DNA of 64,000 nt, from positions 620,001 to 684,000 of the forward strand of contig NZ_RBXJ01000001.1 in NCBI RefSeq assembly GCF_003635115.1, in the 5' to 3' direction. This stretch comes from Microbacterium sp. AG1240. Its GTDB lineage: Bacteria > Actinomycetota > Actinomycetes > Actinomycetales > Microbacteriaceae. Below are positions 8,895-17,286 of this stretch, piece by piece. The position numbers were made by a program, and so were the translations under genes. The notes under the pieces are model-generated. The model ran no database searches, was not told where the DNA came from, and was given only the letters and a program-made list of their open reading frames with translations. Position 1 is the first letter of the stretch, and each line of letters starts with the position of its first letter.

Positions 8895-9554
8895 GTGAAA
8901 CCCGATCAGATCGCTCGCCTGCTCGCCCAGGCCATCCGAGAGGGCCTCTACGCGCCGGGGTCTTCGCTGATCCAGGAAGATCTGGCCAGCCGGTTCCGCG
9001 TCAGCCGGAGCCCCATCCGCGAAGCGCTGCGCATGCTCTCGGCCGAAGGGCTGATCATCATGCCGCCGGGCGGTCAGGGCGCCACCGTGCGCACGCTCAC
9101 CCGCGACGAACTGATCGAGATCTACGACCTCCGCCTGCTGATCGAGCCGTCTCTGGCGAAGCCGATCGTCGCCCGCGGGACGGCCGCCGAGGTCGACGCG
9201 CTGCGCCGGCTCGACGACCAGATGGCGGCGGCGACCGAGGTGAGCGCGTGGATGCGGCTGAACTTCTCGTTCCACGAGCTGATGTACGAGATGGCCGGGA
9301 GGCCGCACACGTCGGGGATGGTCGCCAACCTGCTCAGCCTGTCGCAGCCCTACTCCCGCCACAACATCGACAAGCTCGGCGGGCGCGAGCAGGCGACCTC
9401 CGAGCACGCCCTGATGGTCGCGGCCATCGAGACGCGAGATGCCGATGAGCTCGCGCGTCTGATCACGGATCACCTGAACCACGCGCGCACGCGCCTGCTC
9501 GACTCGCTCCCTCCCGCGGAGGAGAGCGACCCGCTGGCGATCCTCCGGGGCTGA
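8895..9554 (+). CDS. GntR-family regulator, FCD (FadR-like) subgroup
   Basis: The 219-residue protein has an N-terminal winged helix-turn-helix (residues about 5-70; LASRFRVSRSPIREALRML is the recognition region). An all-helical FCD ligand domain follows, with metal-binding-type residues in DLRLLIEPSLA, SFHELMYEMAG and SEHALMVAAIETRD. FCD regulators usually sense a carboxylated catabolic intermediate. The GTG start at 8895 has AAGGAG eight bases upstream. The gene diverges from the ABC importer operon, and the palindromic site between them suggests autoregulation and control of the importer. Confidence 0.9.
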   Translation: MKPDQIARLLAQAIREGLYAPGSSLIQEDLASRFRVSRSPIREALRMLSAEGLIIMPPGGQGATVRTLTRDELIEIYDLRLLIEPSLAKPIVARGTAAEVDALRRLDDQMAAATEVSAWMRLNFSFHELMYEMAGRPHTSGMVANLLSLSQPYSRHNIDKLGGREQATSEHALMVAAIETRDADELARLITDHLNHARTRLLDSLPPAEESDPLAILRG

Positions 9555-9574
9555 GGTCGTCAGGCTCAGCCCCG
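9546..9574. terminator. bidirectional terminator
   Basis: Perfect inverted repeat CGGGGCTGA (9546-9554) and TCAGCCCCG (9566-9574) spans the stop codon of the GntR gene and separates it from the convergent beta-glucosidase gene. Confidence 0.65.
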
Positions 9575-9583
9575 AAGGACTCC

Positions 9584-11812
9584 TCAACCGACCAGGCGCC
9601 TGATCTCGTCGTCGCTGAGGCCCATCATGCGCAGCCGGCCGGCCGGGAACGACACGTTCAGACCGCCCATCTCGGTCTCGGGGTCGAGCAGCTGCATGAG
9701 AAGGCCACCCTGCTCCCCGCGCGACGCGGCGATCTCGCGCATCACGGCGCTCGCCGCCGGGTCGCGGGCGATCTCGCCGAGCGACGACGACTCGCTCAGA
9801 GGCAGCGTGACGACGTCGCCCTCGAGGTCGAGCTCCATGGTGTGCCGGATGTCGCGGCTCGAGGCGCCGATGTCGAAGCGGTACGTGCCGGACTCGAGGA
9901 TCCACTGGTCGACGCGTCGATCCCAGTAGGTCAGATCGGCGCGCCGCACGGTCATCTCGACGCGCGTCGAGGCGCCCGCGGCGAGCTCGACGCTCGCGAA
10001 TCCGCGCAGTTCGCGCGGCGCGCGCTGCACCTCGGTGCGGGGGAGTCCGGAGTACACCTGCACGACCTCGCGGCCGGCGCGCAGACCCGTGTTCGTCACG
10101 GTGACCTGCACCTCGACGTCGCCGCTCGCGGTCACCGTCGCCGACGCGTCGGAGTAGGAGAACGAGGTGTAGCTCAGGCCGTGCCCGAAGGGGAAGGCCA
10201 CCTCGACGTCGCGGGCGTCGTACCAGCGGTAGCCGACGAACAGCCCCTCCGAGTAGCGGACGTGTCCGAACTCTCCCGGGAAGTCGAGGAAGGCGGGGGA
10301 GTCGCTCAAGCGCAGCGGCACGGTCTCTGCCAGCCGGCCCGACGGGTTGACGATGCCGAACAGCACATCGGCGGTGGCCCCGCCGCCGGCCTGACCGAGC
10401 AGCCAGCCGTCGAGGATGGCCGGGACGCGGTCGGCGAACGGCAGCGCGACGACCCCGCCGTGCGAGAGCACGACCACGGTGTGCGGGTTCGCCGAGAGCA
10501 CCGCGTCGAGAAGGTCCAGCTGGTCGGCGGGCAGATCGATGTGCGCGCGGTCGGCGCCCTCGGTCTCGTCCTTCGCGGGAAGGCCCAGGAAGACCACGGC
10601 GACATCGGCGGCCGCGGCCGCATCGATGGCCTCCGAGCGCAGGCGCGCCAGCTCGTCAGCATCCGCCCGTCCGTCGAGATCGAAGCCGCGCGCGTAGGTG
10701 ACCTCCGAGGCGGTCGCGCGCTGGATCTCGTCGCGCGCGATGTCGAGCCGCGTCGGGTTGATCAGCGACGACCCGGCGCCCTGGAAGCGGGGGCGCTCGG
10801 CGAACTCGCCGATCACCGCCACCCGCGCCGACGGCGACAGCGGCAGCAGGTCGCCCTCGTTCTTCAGCAGCACCAGCGAGCGACCCGCCGCCTCGCGGGC
10901 GAGCGCGTGGTGCGCGTCGTGGTCGACCGTCGACGCGGTGCGCGGCGTCGCTCGCGTGCGCTCGGCCAGCGTGCGCAGGCGCTCGACGGCGACGTCGAGC
11001 ACGCCGGCGTCGAGGCTGCCGTCTTCGACCGCCGACACGATCTGCGCGTCGGTGCGCCCGTCGTTGCCGGGCATCTCGAGGTCGAGGCCCGCGGCGAGGG
11101 CCGCGACGCGATCGTCGACCGCGCCCCAGTCCGACATGACGATGCCGTCGAAGCCCCACTCATCGCGGAGCACGCTGGTGAGCAGCCACCGGTTCTGCGA
11201 CGCGAACACCCCGTTGATCCGGTTGTAGGAGCACATGACGGTCCACGGTTTCGCGTCTTCGACGACGCGCTGGAACCCGCGCAGGTAGATCTCACGCAGC
11301 GCTCGCGGATCGACGTCGCTCGAGACGCGCATGCGATCGTGTTCCTGGTTGTTGGCCGCGAAGTGCTTGAGAGAGGCGCCGACGCCCCGCGACTGCACGC
11401 CCCGCACCCAGGCCGCGCCCAACTCGCCCGAGACCAGCGGGTCTTCGGAGAAGTACTCGAAGTTGCGCCCGCACAGCGGGGAGCGCTTGATGTTGACCCC
11501 GGGGCCGAGGAGCACGTCCACGTCGGCGGCCGCCGACTCGTCGCCCAGTGCCCTTCCGACCCGCTCGACGAGCTCGACGTCGAACGAGGAGGCCATCCCC
11601 GCCGCCGGCGGGAAGCACGTGGAGGGAACGCTGTCGGCCAGATCGAGCTGCTCGCTGCTCTCGCGCTGGCGGCGCACGCCGTGGGGTCCGTCGGTCAGCA
11701 TCAGGGAGGGGATCCCCGCACGCTCGACGGCCTCGGTGTGCCAGAAGTCGCTCCCGCTCGTGAGGGACGCCTTCTCTTCGGTGGTCAGGGACGGATTCGT
11801 GTCGGTCATCAT
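9584..11812 (-). CDS. glycoside hydrolase family 3 beta-glucosidase
   Basis: The 742-residue cytosolic enzyme has no signal peptide and shows the full GH3 architecture. The N-terminal TIM barrel has substrate-binding motifs (LTDGPHGVR, KHFAANNQE, CSYNRINGV). The catalytic nucleophile Asp is near residue 228 in GIVMSDWGAVDD. An alpha/beta sandwich follows (residues about 310-520), then a C-terminal fibronectin-III-like domain (LRAGREVVQVYSG). It should remove beta-glucosyl or similar residues from imported glycosides. Its ATG overlaps the stop of the carboxylesterase gene (TGATG at 11810-11814), so the two are translationally coupled. A second ATG immediately follows at 11809. Confidence 0.93.
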   Translation of the reverse strand: MMTDTNPSLTTEEKASLTSGSDFWHTEAVERAGIPSLMLTDGPHGVRRQRESSEQLDLADSVPSTCFPPAAGMASSFDVELVERVGRALGDESAAADVDVLLGPGVNIKRSPLCGRNFEYFSEDPLVSGELGAAWVRGVQSRGVGASLKHFAANNQEHDRMRVSSDVDPRALREIYLRGFQRVVEDAKPWTVMCSYNRINGVFASQNRWLLTSVLRDEWGFDGIVMSDWGAVDDRVAALAAGLDLEMPGNDGRTDAQIVSAVEDGSLDAGVLDVAVERLRTLAERTRATPRTASTVDHDAHHALAREAAGRSLVLLKNEGDLLPLSPSARVAVIGEFAERPRFQGAGSSLINPTRLDIARDEIQRATASEVTYARGFDLDGRADADELARLRSEAIDAAAAADVAVVFLGLPAKDETEGADRAHIDLPADQLDLLDAVLSANPHTVVVLSHGGVVALPFADRVPAILDGWLLGQAGGGATADVLFGIVNPSGRLAETVPLRLSDSPAFLDFPGEFGHVRYSEGLFVGYRWYDARDVEVAFPFGHGLSYTSFSYSDASATVTASGDVEVQVTVTNTGLRAGREVVQVYSGLPRTEVQRAPRELRGFASVELAAGASTRVEMTVRRADLTYWDRRVDQWILESGTYRFDIGASSRDIRHTMELDLEGDVVTLPLSESSSLGEIARDPAASAVMREIAASRGEQGGLLMQLLDPETEMGGLNVSFPAGRLRMMGLSDDEIRRLVG

Positions 11813-13353
11813 CAGGCTTTCTGAGCGGTGTCGGTGGATGCGGCGGACTCTGCCGCCGGTGAGTGGGGGGTCGGTCTCGGTGCGCGACGGGCGAGCACCC
11901 GAGCCGAGAGGTAGCCGTCAGCGGGCTCCTCGCCGCCCGAGAAGACCTCGACATTCACCTCGGTCGAGCTCGTCCTCTCCCACCCGGGATCGCCGTGGGT
12001 GATGAAGGCGACATAGGCCGCGTGCACCGCATCCGCCAGGGACTGGGGCGCATCGGGGCCGGCGACGCGCGCGACCTCGGGCGCATCGAGCACGTCGAAC
12101 GCGAAGGGCACGTCGAGGCAGTGCTCGGCCGCACCCGACGTGCCGGAGCGCCACGTGAAGTCGTACACCCAGGTGGGCGCGGAGCGGCGGCTCTCGACCC
12201 AGCGCACGATCCGCTCGCGGAACATCACGTCGGTGACCCAGCGGCCGGCGAGGATGGCAGTGGGAAGGTCGGACAGGGCCTGTGCGTACCGTTCGGCGGT
12301 GTGCGCGTCGGCGCCCAGCAGGTCGAGGGCCTCGGCGGCCTCGACGTCGTGGAACATCTCGACGTTCGAGGCGAAGAACGAGCCGAACTCCTCGAGGGTC
12401 GCTCCGACGAGGAGGGGTTTGTCCGCGCCGCGCCCCTCGGCCAGGGCGGTGTCGACATCGGTCGGGTGCAGGTCGCCGTCGACGATGGGGCCGAACGGGA
12501 GTGTGCCGTCCATCTTGGCCATGGCGCGCAGGATCCCGCGCGACCCCGGGTTGTCGGTCATGTCTTCGCCCCAGCCCTGCGCGGCGATGAGGGCGGCCTC
12601 GTCGACGCTCGCGAAACCGGCGGCGGTGGCCGGCACGCCCAGCTCCGCGGCCATGCGCAGCGCCGTCTGGCGGGCTCCCTCGAGGGGGACGTCGGAGGGC
12701 ACCCCCGAGACGCTGATGGCGGAGCGGAAGAGCGCCTGCGCGCGCGGCATGGTCAGGAGCGTCATCACCGCCCCACCGCCCGCGGACTGGCCGGCGATCG
12801 TGACGCGTTCGGGGTCGCCGCCGAAGCGGGAGATGTTCTGCTGCACCCACTCGAGGGCGAGGATCAGGTCGAGCACGCCGCGGTTGAGCGGGGCGTCGGG
12901 GAGCCAGCCGAAGCCGTCGAAGCCGAGCCGGTAGGACGGCACCACCGTCACCACGCCGTCGCGCGCGAATGAGCGCCCGTCGTACCAGGGGCTGGCGGGC
13001 GAGCCGGCGACGTACCCGCCGCCGTGGATCCACACCATCACGGGGAGGGCTCCGCCGCCGTCGGCCGCGGGGGTGAACACGTTCAGGTTGAGGACGTCGT
13101 CGCCCGGGATCGAGGGCTCGGGGATCGTGGTGATCTCGGAGAGGGTGCGTCGCTGGGGCGTCGCCCCGAAGGAGTCCGCCTCTCTGACCCCGCTCCACGC
13201 CGCGCGGGGCTGCGGGGCGGCGAACCGCAGATCGCCGTAGGGCGGTTCGGCATAGGGGATGCCGAGAAAGGCCTCGGAACCGTCAGCCCGGCGGGTGCCG
13301 CGCACCGTTCCGGACGTTGTCTCCACGATGGGTCGATCGCCATTGACACTCAA
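11812..13353 (-). CDS. type-B carboxylesterase
   Basis: The 513-residue enzyme has the type-B carboxylesterase/lipase pattern. It opens with TTSGTVRGTRR, then FLGIPYAEPPYGDLRFAAP, the oxyanion-hole motif WIHGGGYVAG, and the nucleophile elbow IAGQSAGGGAV with serine near residue 190. The usual elbow reads GESAGG, so Gln replaces Glu. No signal peptide is seen, so it probably acts inside the cell on an imported ester. The most likely start is TTG at 13353, with AGAGGA seven bases upstream. It forms a two-gene operon with the GH3 enzyme, and an operator-like palindrome lies 45 bp upstream. Confidence 0.88.
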   Translation of the reverse strand: MSVNGDRPIVETTSGTVRGTRRADGSEAFLGIPYAEPPYGDLRFAAPQPRAAWSGVREADSFGATPQRRTLSEITTIPEPSIPGDDVLNLNVFTPAADGGGALPVMVWIHGGGYVAGSPASPWYDGRSFARDGVVTVVPSYRLGFDGFGWLPDAPLNRGVLDLILALEWVQQNISRFGGDPERVTIAGQSAGGGAVMTLLTMPRAQALFRSAISVSGVPSDVPLEGARQTALRMAAELGVPATAAGFASVDEAALIAAQGWGEDMTDNPGSRGILRAMAKMDGTLPFGPIVDGDLHPTDVDTALAEGRGADKPLLVGATLEEFGSFFASNVEMFHDVEAAEALDLLGADAHTAERYAQALSDLPTAILAGRWVTDVMFRERIVRWVESRRSAPTWVYDFTWRSGTSGAAEHCLDVPFAFDVLDAPEVARVAGPDAPQSLADAVHAAYVAFITHGDPGWERTSSTEVNVEVFSGGEEPADGYLSARVLARRAPRPTPHSPAAESAASTDTAQKA

Positions 13354-13397
13354 GGTCGGTTCCTCTCCGAACGCAGCCGGGAGGGCCCCGACAGTCC

Positions 13398-13412
13398 ATT
13401 GTGTACACTGTA
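13398..13412. promoter_or_regulatory. candidate GntR operator in divergent promoter region
   Basis: The gap between the divergent esterase and AtuA-like genes contains the perfect palindrome GTGTACAC (13401-13408) within CATTGTGTACACTGT. Aligned on TACACT, it matches the site upstream of the FCD regulator gene (CAGTGGATACACT) at 10 of 13 positions. This suggests one regulator controls both promoters. Confidence 0.5.
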
Positions 13413-13466
13413 GCCAATGCGTGCAAACCTCCCGTCTGCCCGCCGGAAGTGAATGGAATCGCACGG

Positions 13467-14795
13467 ATGAGTGATCTGTACCGCATCGGCGCGGGCGCCG
13501 GATTCGCCGGCGATCGCCTCGACCCCGCCCGGCTCCTCGCACGAGACGGAGCGCTGGACGCGATCGTGTTCGAGTGTCTCGCGGAGCGCACGGTCGGGCT
13601 CGCGCAGCAGCGTCGCTCGTCGGGGGGCGTGGGCTTCGACGCCCGCACCGTGGACCGCATCGTCAGCGTGGCCGAGTCGATGCGCAGCCGCGGGGGCATC
13701 ATCGTCACCAACGGCGGTGCGGCCGATCCGGTAGGAGCGGCGCACCTCACCTCGTCGCGTCTGGAGGGCATCGCTCCCGGCTCCGTGGTGGCAGCGGTCT
13801 CGGGCGACGACGTCCTCGCCAGCATCGACCGGTCGCAGGCGCGCGTCGACGGAACCGACCAGACCCTCGCCGACCTCGGTGACCGAGTCGTGTCGGCCAA
13901 TGCCTACCTCGGCATGGCCGGCATCGTCGACGCCCTCGATCTCGGCGCCAACACGATCATCACCGGTCGCGTCAGCGACGCCGCTCTCTTCCTCGGTCCT
14001 CTCGCCCACCGGTTCGGCTGGGCTCCCGACGACTGGCGCTCCATCGCGGAGGGTACGCTCGTGGGCCACCTGCTCGAGTGCGCCGGTCAGCTCACCGGCG
14101 GCTACTTCGCCGACGGCGTCTCGAAGACGGTGCCGCATCTGGCGACGCTCGGCTTCCCGTACGCCGACGTCCGCAGCGACGGCGCCGCGGTCTACGGCAA
14201 GGTCGACGGCACCGGAGGGCGCCTGGACGGCATGACGGTGCTCGAGCAGCTGCTCTACGAGATCGACGACCCGCAGGCGTACCTCACGCCCGACGCGATC
14301 GTCGACCTGAGCGCGGTATCGGTGGACGAGGTCGGGCCCTCCCGTGTGTCGGTATCGGGCGCCCGCGCGAACGGACGACCCGAGCGCCTCAAGGTATCGG
14401 TGGGCGTTCGCGACGGCTTCGCCGCGGTGGCGTCGATCAACTACGGCGGGTACCGCGCCGTCGCACGCGCGCGTCTGGCCGCCGAGATCATCCACGAGCG
14501 CTGGCAGGACGTGCTCGGGTGGGACGACGAGATCCATTGCGAGTACGTGGGGCACAACGCCCTCAGCCCGTGGGCGGCTCCGTCGGCGGAGCCGACCGAG
14601 GTGCAGGTGCGGTTCAGCACGCGGACGCTGCGCGCCGAGGTCGCCCGCAGCCTCGTGCACGAGATCGAAGCGCTCTACACCAACGGCCCCGCGGGCGGGG
14701 GCGGCGTCTCCGGCAGCATCACCGAGACGATCGGCATCGTGTCGACGTTCATCGACCGCGACGAAGTACAGACGAAGGTGGAGATGGTCTCGTGA
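13467..14795 (+). CDS. AtuA-like protein (DUF1446 family)
   Basis: The 442-residue product matches the DUF1446 family, whose named member AtuA takes part in acyclic terpene (citronellol/geraniol) breakdown in Pseudomonas. Recognisable stretches are RIGAGAGFAGDRLDPA at the start, GGIIVTNGGAADPVGAA, ITGRVSDAALFLGPL and GHLLECAGQLTGGYFAD. The family's chemistry is not settled. The ATG at 13467 has GGAA eight bases upstream. It is the first gene of an operon in which each stop overlaps the next GTG. The neighbours (small AtuA partner, esterase) point to breakdown of an ester-containing, perhaps branched, carboxylic acid. Confidence 0.82.
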   Translation: MSDLYRIGAGAGFAGDRLDPARLLARDGALDAIVFECLAERTVGLAQQRRSSGGVGFDARTVDRIVSVAESMRSRGGIIVTNGGAADPVGAAHLTSSRLEGIAPGSVVAAVSGDDVLASIDRSQARVDGTDQTLADLGDRVVSANAYLGMAGIVDALDLGANTIITGRVSDAALFLGPLAHRFGWAPDDWRSIAEGTLVGHLLECAGQLTGGYFADGVSKTVPHLATLGFPYADVRSDGAAVYGKVDGTGGRLDGMTVLEQLLYEIDDPQAYLTPDAIVDLSAVSVDEVGPSRVSVSGARANGRPERLKVSVGVRDGFAAVASINYGGYRAVARARLAAEIIHERWQDVLGWDDEIHCEYVGHNALSPWAAPSAEPTEVQVRFSTRTLRAEVARSLVHEIEALYTNGPAGGGGVSGSITETIGIVSTFIDRDEVQTKVEMVS

Positions 14796-15118
14796 AGACT
14801 CCCTGTCTCGGCGACATCGCCCACGCACGCGCCGGCGACAAAGGCGACACGTCGATCCTGATGATCGCCCCCTACGACCGGGCCGACTACGCGGCGCTCT
14901 GCGCGCGACTGTCGCCGACGCGCATCGCCGCGCAGTTCGGAACCGTCGAGGGAAGGGTCTCGGTGAGGCCGTCGCCCGGACTGTCGGCTCTGACCATCGT
15001 GCTGCGGGCGCAGCTGAACGGCGGCGTCACCCGCGCCACCACGATCGACCCCCACGGGAAGAGTCTCAGCGGCTGCCTGCTCGACATGCCCCTCTTCGAC
15101 GAGGCCGGCGCGTCGTGA
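14792..15118 (+). CDS. small AtuA C-terminal-domain-like partner protein
   Basis: The 108-residue product begins with LGDIAHARAGDKGDTSILM, the hallmark of the ferredoxin-fold-like domain that in many species is fused to the C-terminus of DUF1446/AtuA proteins. Here it is a separate gene. Its GTG start overlaps the stop of the DUF1446 gene (GTGA, 14792-14795), and its own stop overlaps the esterase start. The split suggests the two polypeptides form a complex. Biochemical role is unknown. Confidence 0.78.
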   Translation: MKTPCLGDIAHARAGDKGDTSILMIAPYDRADYAALCARLSPTRIAAQFGTVEGRVSVRPSPGLSALTIVLRAQLNGGVTRATTIDPHGKSLSGCLLDMPLFDEAGAS

Positions 15119-16542
15119 CCGGCGACACGATCGTCCGCACCCCGTCGGGGGCCGTGCGCGGGGTCGTCGAGGGCGGGGTGCGCAGGTGGAGCGGCGTGCC
15201 CTTCGCGCACGTGCCCGACCGCTTCCGTCGTGCGGTGCCGGCACAGTGGGGCGGGGTATTCGACGCCACGCAGTGGGGACCGGCGCCCTGGCAGCCGTTG
15301 CCGGCGTTCGACGACCCGGCCGCCCCCTTCGCGGAAGACTGCCTGAACGTCGTGGTGTGGGCGCCGGCGGAGATGACCGGTCCGCTGCCCGTGCTGGTCT
15401 GGATCTACGGCGGGGGCTTCGAGCAGGGCTCGAACGCCTCCCCGCTGTCGCGGGGCGATGCGCTCGCCGCCGCGGGCGACATGATCGTCGTCGCGGTGAA
15501 CTACCGCATCGGCGCCCTGGGCTGGGCCGAGCTCGCTCATCTCGGCGGCCCGTTCGCCGAGGCGTCGAACCTCGGACTGCGCGACATCGTCGCCGGACTG
15601 CAGTGGGTGCAGTCGCACATCGCCGACTTCGGCGGAGACCCCCAGCGGGTGACGGTGATGGGCGAGAGCGCCGGATCGTTCGCCGCGTGCGCGCTGCTCG
15701 GCGTGCCGCACGCGGTGACCCTGTTCTCCTCGCTCGCCGCCTTCTCGGGCTGCGCCTCGCGCATCGTGCCGATGGATCAGGCGCGCGGACTGGGCGAAGA
15801 CATCTTGTCAGCCCTCGACGGCGACCCGATGAGCGCGTCACCGGAAGCGTGGCTCGATGCCCAGCGGCGCGCCACCCCGAGAGACATCGGCGCGCGCAAC
15901 TCGGCGCGGCCACGCACGCTGGGAGTGGTGGACGACAGCGCCGTCGAGCACGGATTGCTCACGCGTCACCCGCTCCAGGCGGCACGCGAGGGCATCTGGG
16001 CGGGCAAGCGGCTGCTCGTGGGTACGACGCGCGACGAGGCGACGTTCTTCCCCCAGCCCGACGACCTGACCGCCGACGCGCTGCGTGCCGACGTCGTCGA
16101 GTGGACGAATGATCCGCGCGCCGCGGCCGTCGTCGACGCGTACCTCGCCGACGGAGACCCGCTCGCCGACACACGCCGCCGCATCATCACCGACTGGGTC
16201 TATCGCCTGCCCACCGCCCGGCTGGCCCGCGCCGTCGCAGACTCGGGCGGGAGCGCCCATCTCAGCATGGTGGGGCGCGTCGACGGTCGCCCCGCCCCGC
16301 ACGGCGTCGACGTGCCGGGGCTCTTCGGGCGCACCCTGCCGACGAGCGATGCCGGCGAGCGGGCCCGCGACGCGCAGATCACCGACGCGATCCGGCGCTT
16401 CGTGCGCGACGAGATGTCATGGACCCCGCTCGAGCCGGGTGCTTCCCGGGCGCGGGCGGCGACGTTCGGCGATGCGTCCTTCGACGCGGGCGCGGCGTAC
16501 GACGACGTCACGGCCCGGTGGCACACGATCGAGCGCCCCTGA
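15115..16542 (+). CDS. type-B carboxylesterase
   Basis: The 475-residue enzyme has the carboxylesterase oxyanion motif WIYGGGFEQGSN, the segment EDCLNVVVWAP, and the elbow VMGESAGSFAA with serine near residue 185. It lacks a signal peptide. The GTG start at 15115 overlaps the preceding stop (GTGA), so it is translationally coupled to the AtuA-like pair. It is only distantly similar to the esterase at 11812-13353, which has GQSAGG instead. The two may act on different esters of the same substrate. A terminator follows directly. Confidence 0.87.
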   Translation: MTGDTIVRTPSGAVRGVVEGGVRRWSGVPFAHVPDRFRRAVPAQWGGVFDATQWGPAPWQPLPAFDDPAAPFAEDCLNVVVWAPAEMTGPLPVLVWIYGGGFEQGSNASPLSRGDALAAAGDMIVVAVNYRIGALGWAELAHLGGPFAEASNLGLRDIVAGLQWVQSHIADFGGDPQRVTVMGESAGSFAACALLGVPHAVTLFSSLAAFSGCASRIVPMDQARGLGEDILSALDGDPMSASPEAWLDAQRRATPRDIGARNSARPRTLGVVDDSAVEHGLLTRHPLQAAREGIWAGKRLLVGTTRDEATFFPQPDDLTADALRADVVEWTNDPRAAAVVDAYLADGDPLADTRRRIITDWVYRLPTARLARAVADSGGSAHLSMVGRVDGRPAPHGVDVPGLFGRTLPTSDAGERARDAQITDAIRRFVRDEMSWTPLEPGASRARAATFGDASFDAGAAYDDVTARWHTIERP

Positions 16543-16567
16543 CGACCACTCGGTCATCAGGGGCGCT
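16532..16567. terminator. bidirectional terminator
   Basis: Perfect 11-bp inverted repeat AGCGCCCCTGA (16532-16542) and TCAGGGGCGCT (16557-16567) lies between the convergent esterase and aldolase genes and overlaps the esterase stop codon. Confidence 0.7.
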
Positions 16568-16600
16568 CCCCGTCGGGTGCCGGGCCTCGGCCCGGGTCGG

Positions 16601-17242
16601 TCAGGCTCGGGCGGTGCGCAGCGCCTGGAGGAAGTGGCGAGCGTTCGCCCGGATCGTCTCGGCATCGCCGTCGCGCACCGCGGCCGCCGGCAGCAGCTCG
16701 CTGCCCGCGCCGACGGCCACGGCGCCGGCGGCGAGCCAGTCGCCCAGGTTCTCGGCGTTCACGCCCCCGGTGGGGATGCAGGTGACGTCGGGGAACGGGC
16801 CGCGCAGCGCCTTGAGCGCTGCCGGTCCGCCGATGCTGCCCGGGAAGAACTTCACCACGTCGACGCCGATCCGGCGAAGGCGCTGCACCTCGGTGGGGGT
16901 GTAGCCGCCGATCATCGACATCGCCCCCGACGCCATGATCGCGGGGGTCACCTCGTCGTCGAACCCGGGGGAGACGAGGAACACCGCCCCGGCCGCGCGT
17001 GCCTCCTCGACCTGCGCGACCGTGGTCAGGGTGCCGGCACCGAGCAGCACGCGATCACCGAACCGCTCCGCGACGCCGGCGATGACCGCCCCCGCATCCG
17101 GAGTCGTGTACGTGACCTCGATCGCGACGAGGCCCTCCTCGACCAGGGCGTCGACGGCGCGGTAGGCCGCGTCGGCGCTCGGGGCGCGCAGGGTCGCGAT
17201 GACACCGGCGTCGGAGATGGCGGGCAGGGGGGCGTGGGGCAT
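16601..17242 (-). CDS. KDPG/KHG-type aldolase
   Basis: The 213-residue class I aldolase shows the catalytic Glu (IEVTYTTP, Glu42), the LLGAGTLTT motif, the Schiff-base lysine in VVKFFPGS (near residue 131) and the phosphate-binding PTGGVNAENL. The family cleaves 2-keto-3-deoxy-6-phosphogluconate or close analogues to pyruvate and an aldehyde or aldehyde phosphate. It is the last gene of a nine-gene operon, 44 bp after the phosphotriesterase-like gene. No 6-phosphogluconate dehydratase lies nearby, so the true substrate may be another 2-keto-3-deoxy sugar acid made by this operon. Confidence 0.9.
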   Translation of the reverse strand: MPHAPLPAISDAGVIATLRAPSADAAYRAVDALVEEGLVAIEVTYTTPDAGAVIAGVAERFGDRVLLGAGTLTTVAQVEEARAAGAVFLVSPGFDDEVTPAIMASGAMSMIGGYTPTEVQRLRRIGVDVVKFFPGSIGGPAALKALRGPFPDVTCIPTGGVNAENLGDWLAAGAVAVGAGSELLPAAAVRDGDAETIRANARHFLQALRTARA

Positions 17243-17286
17243 GACGGTTCCGTTCGAGGTGGTGCGGGTGCGGGCGGAAGCGCGGC

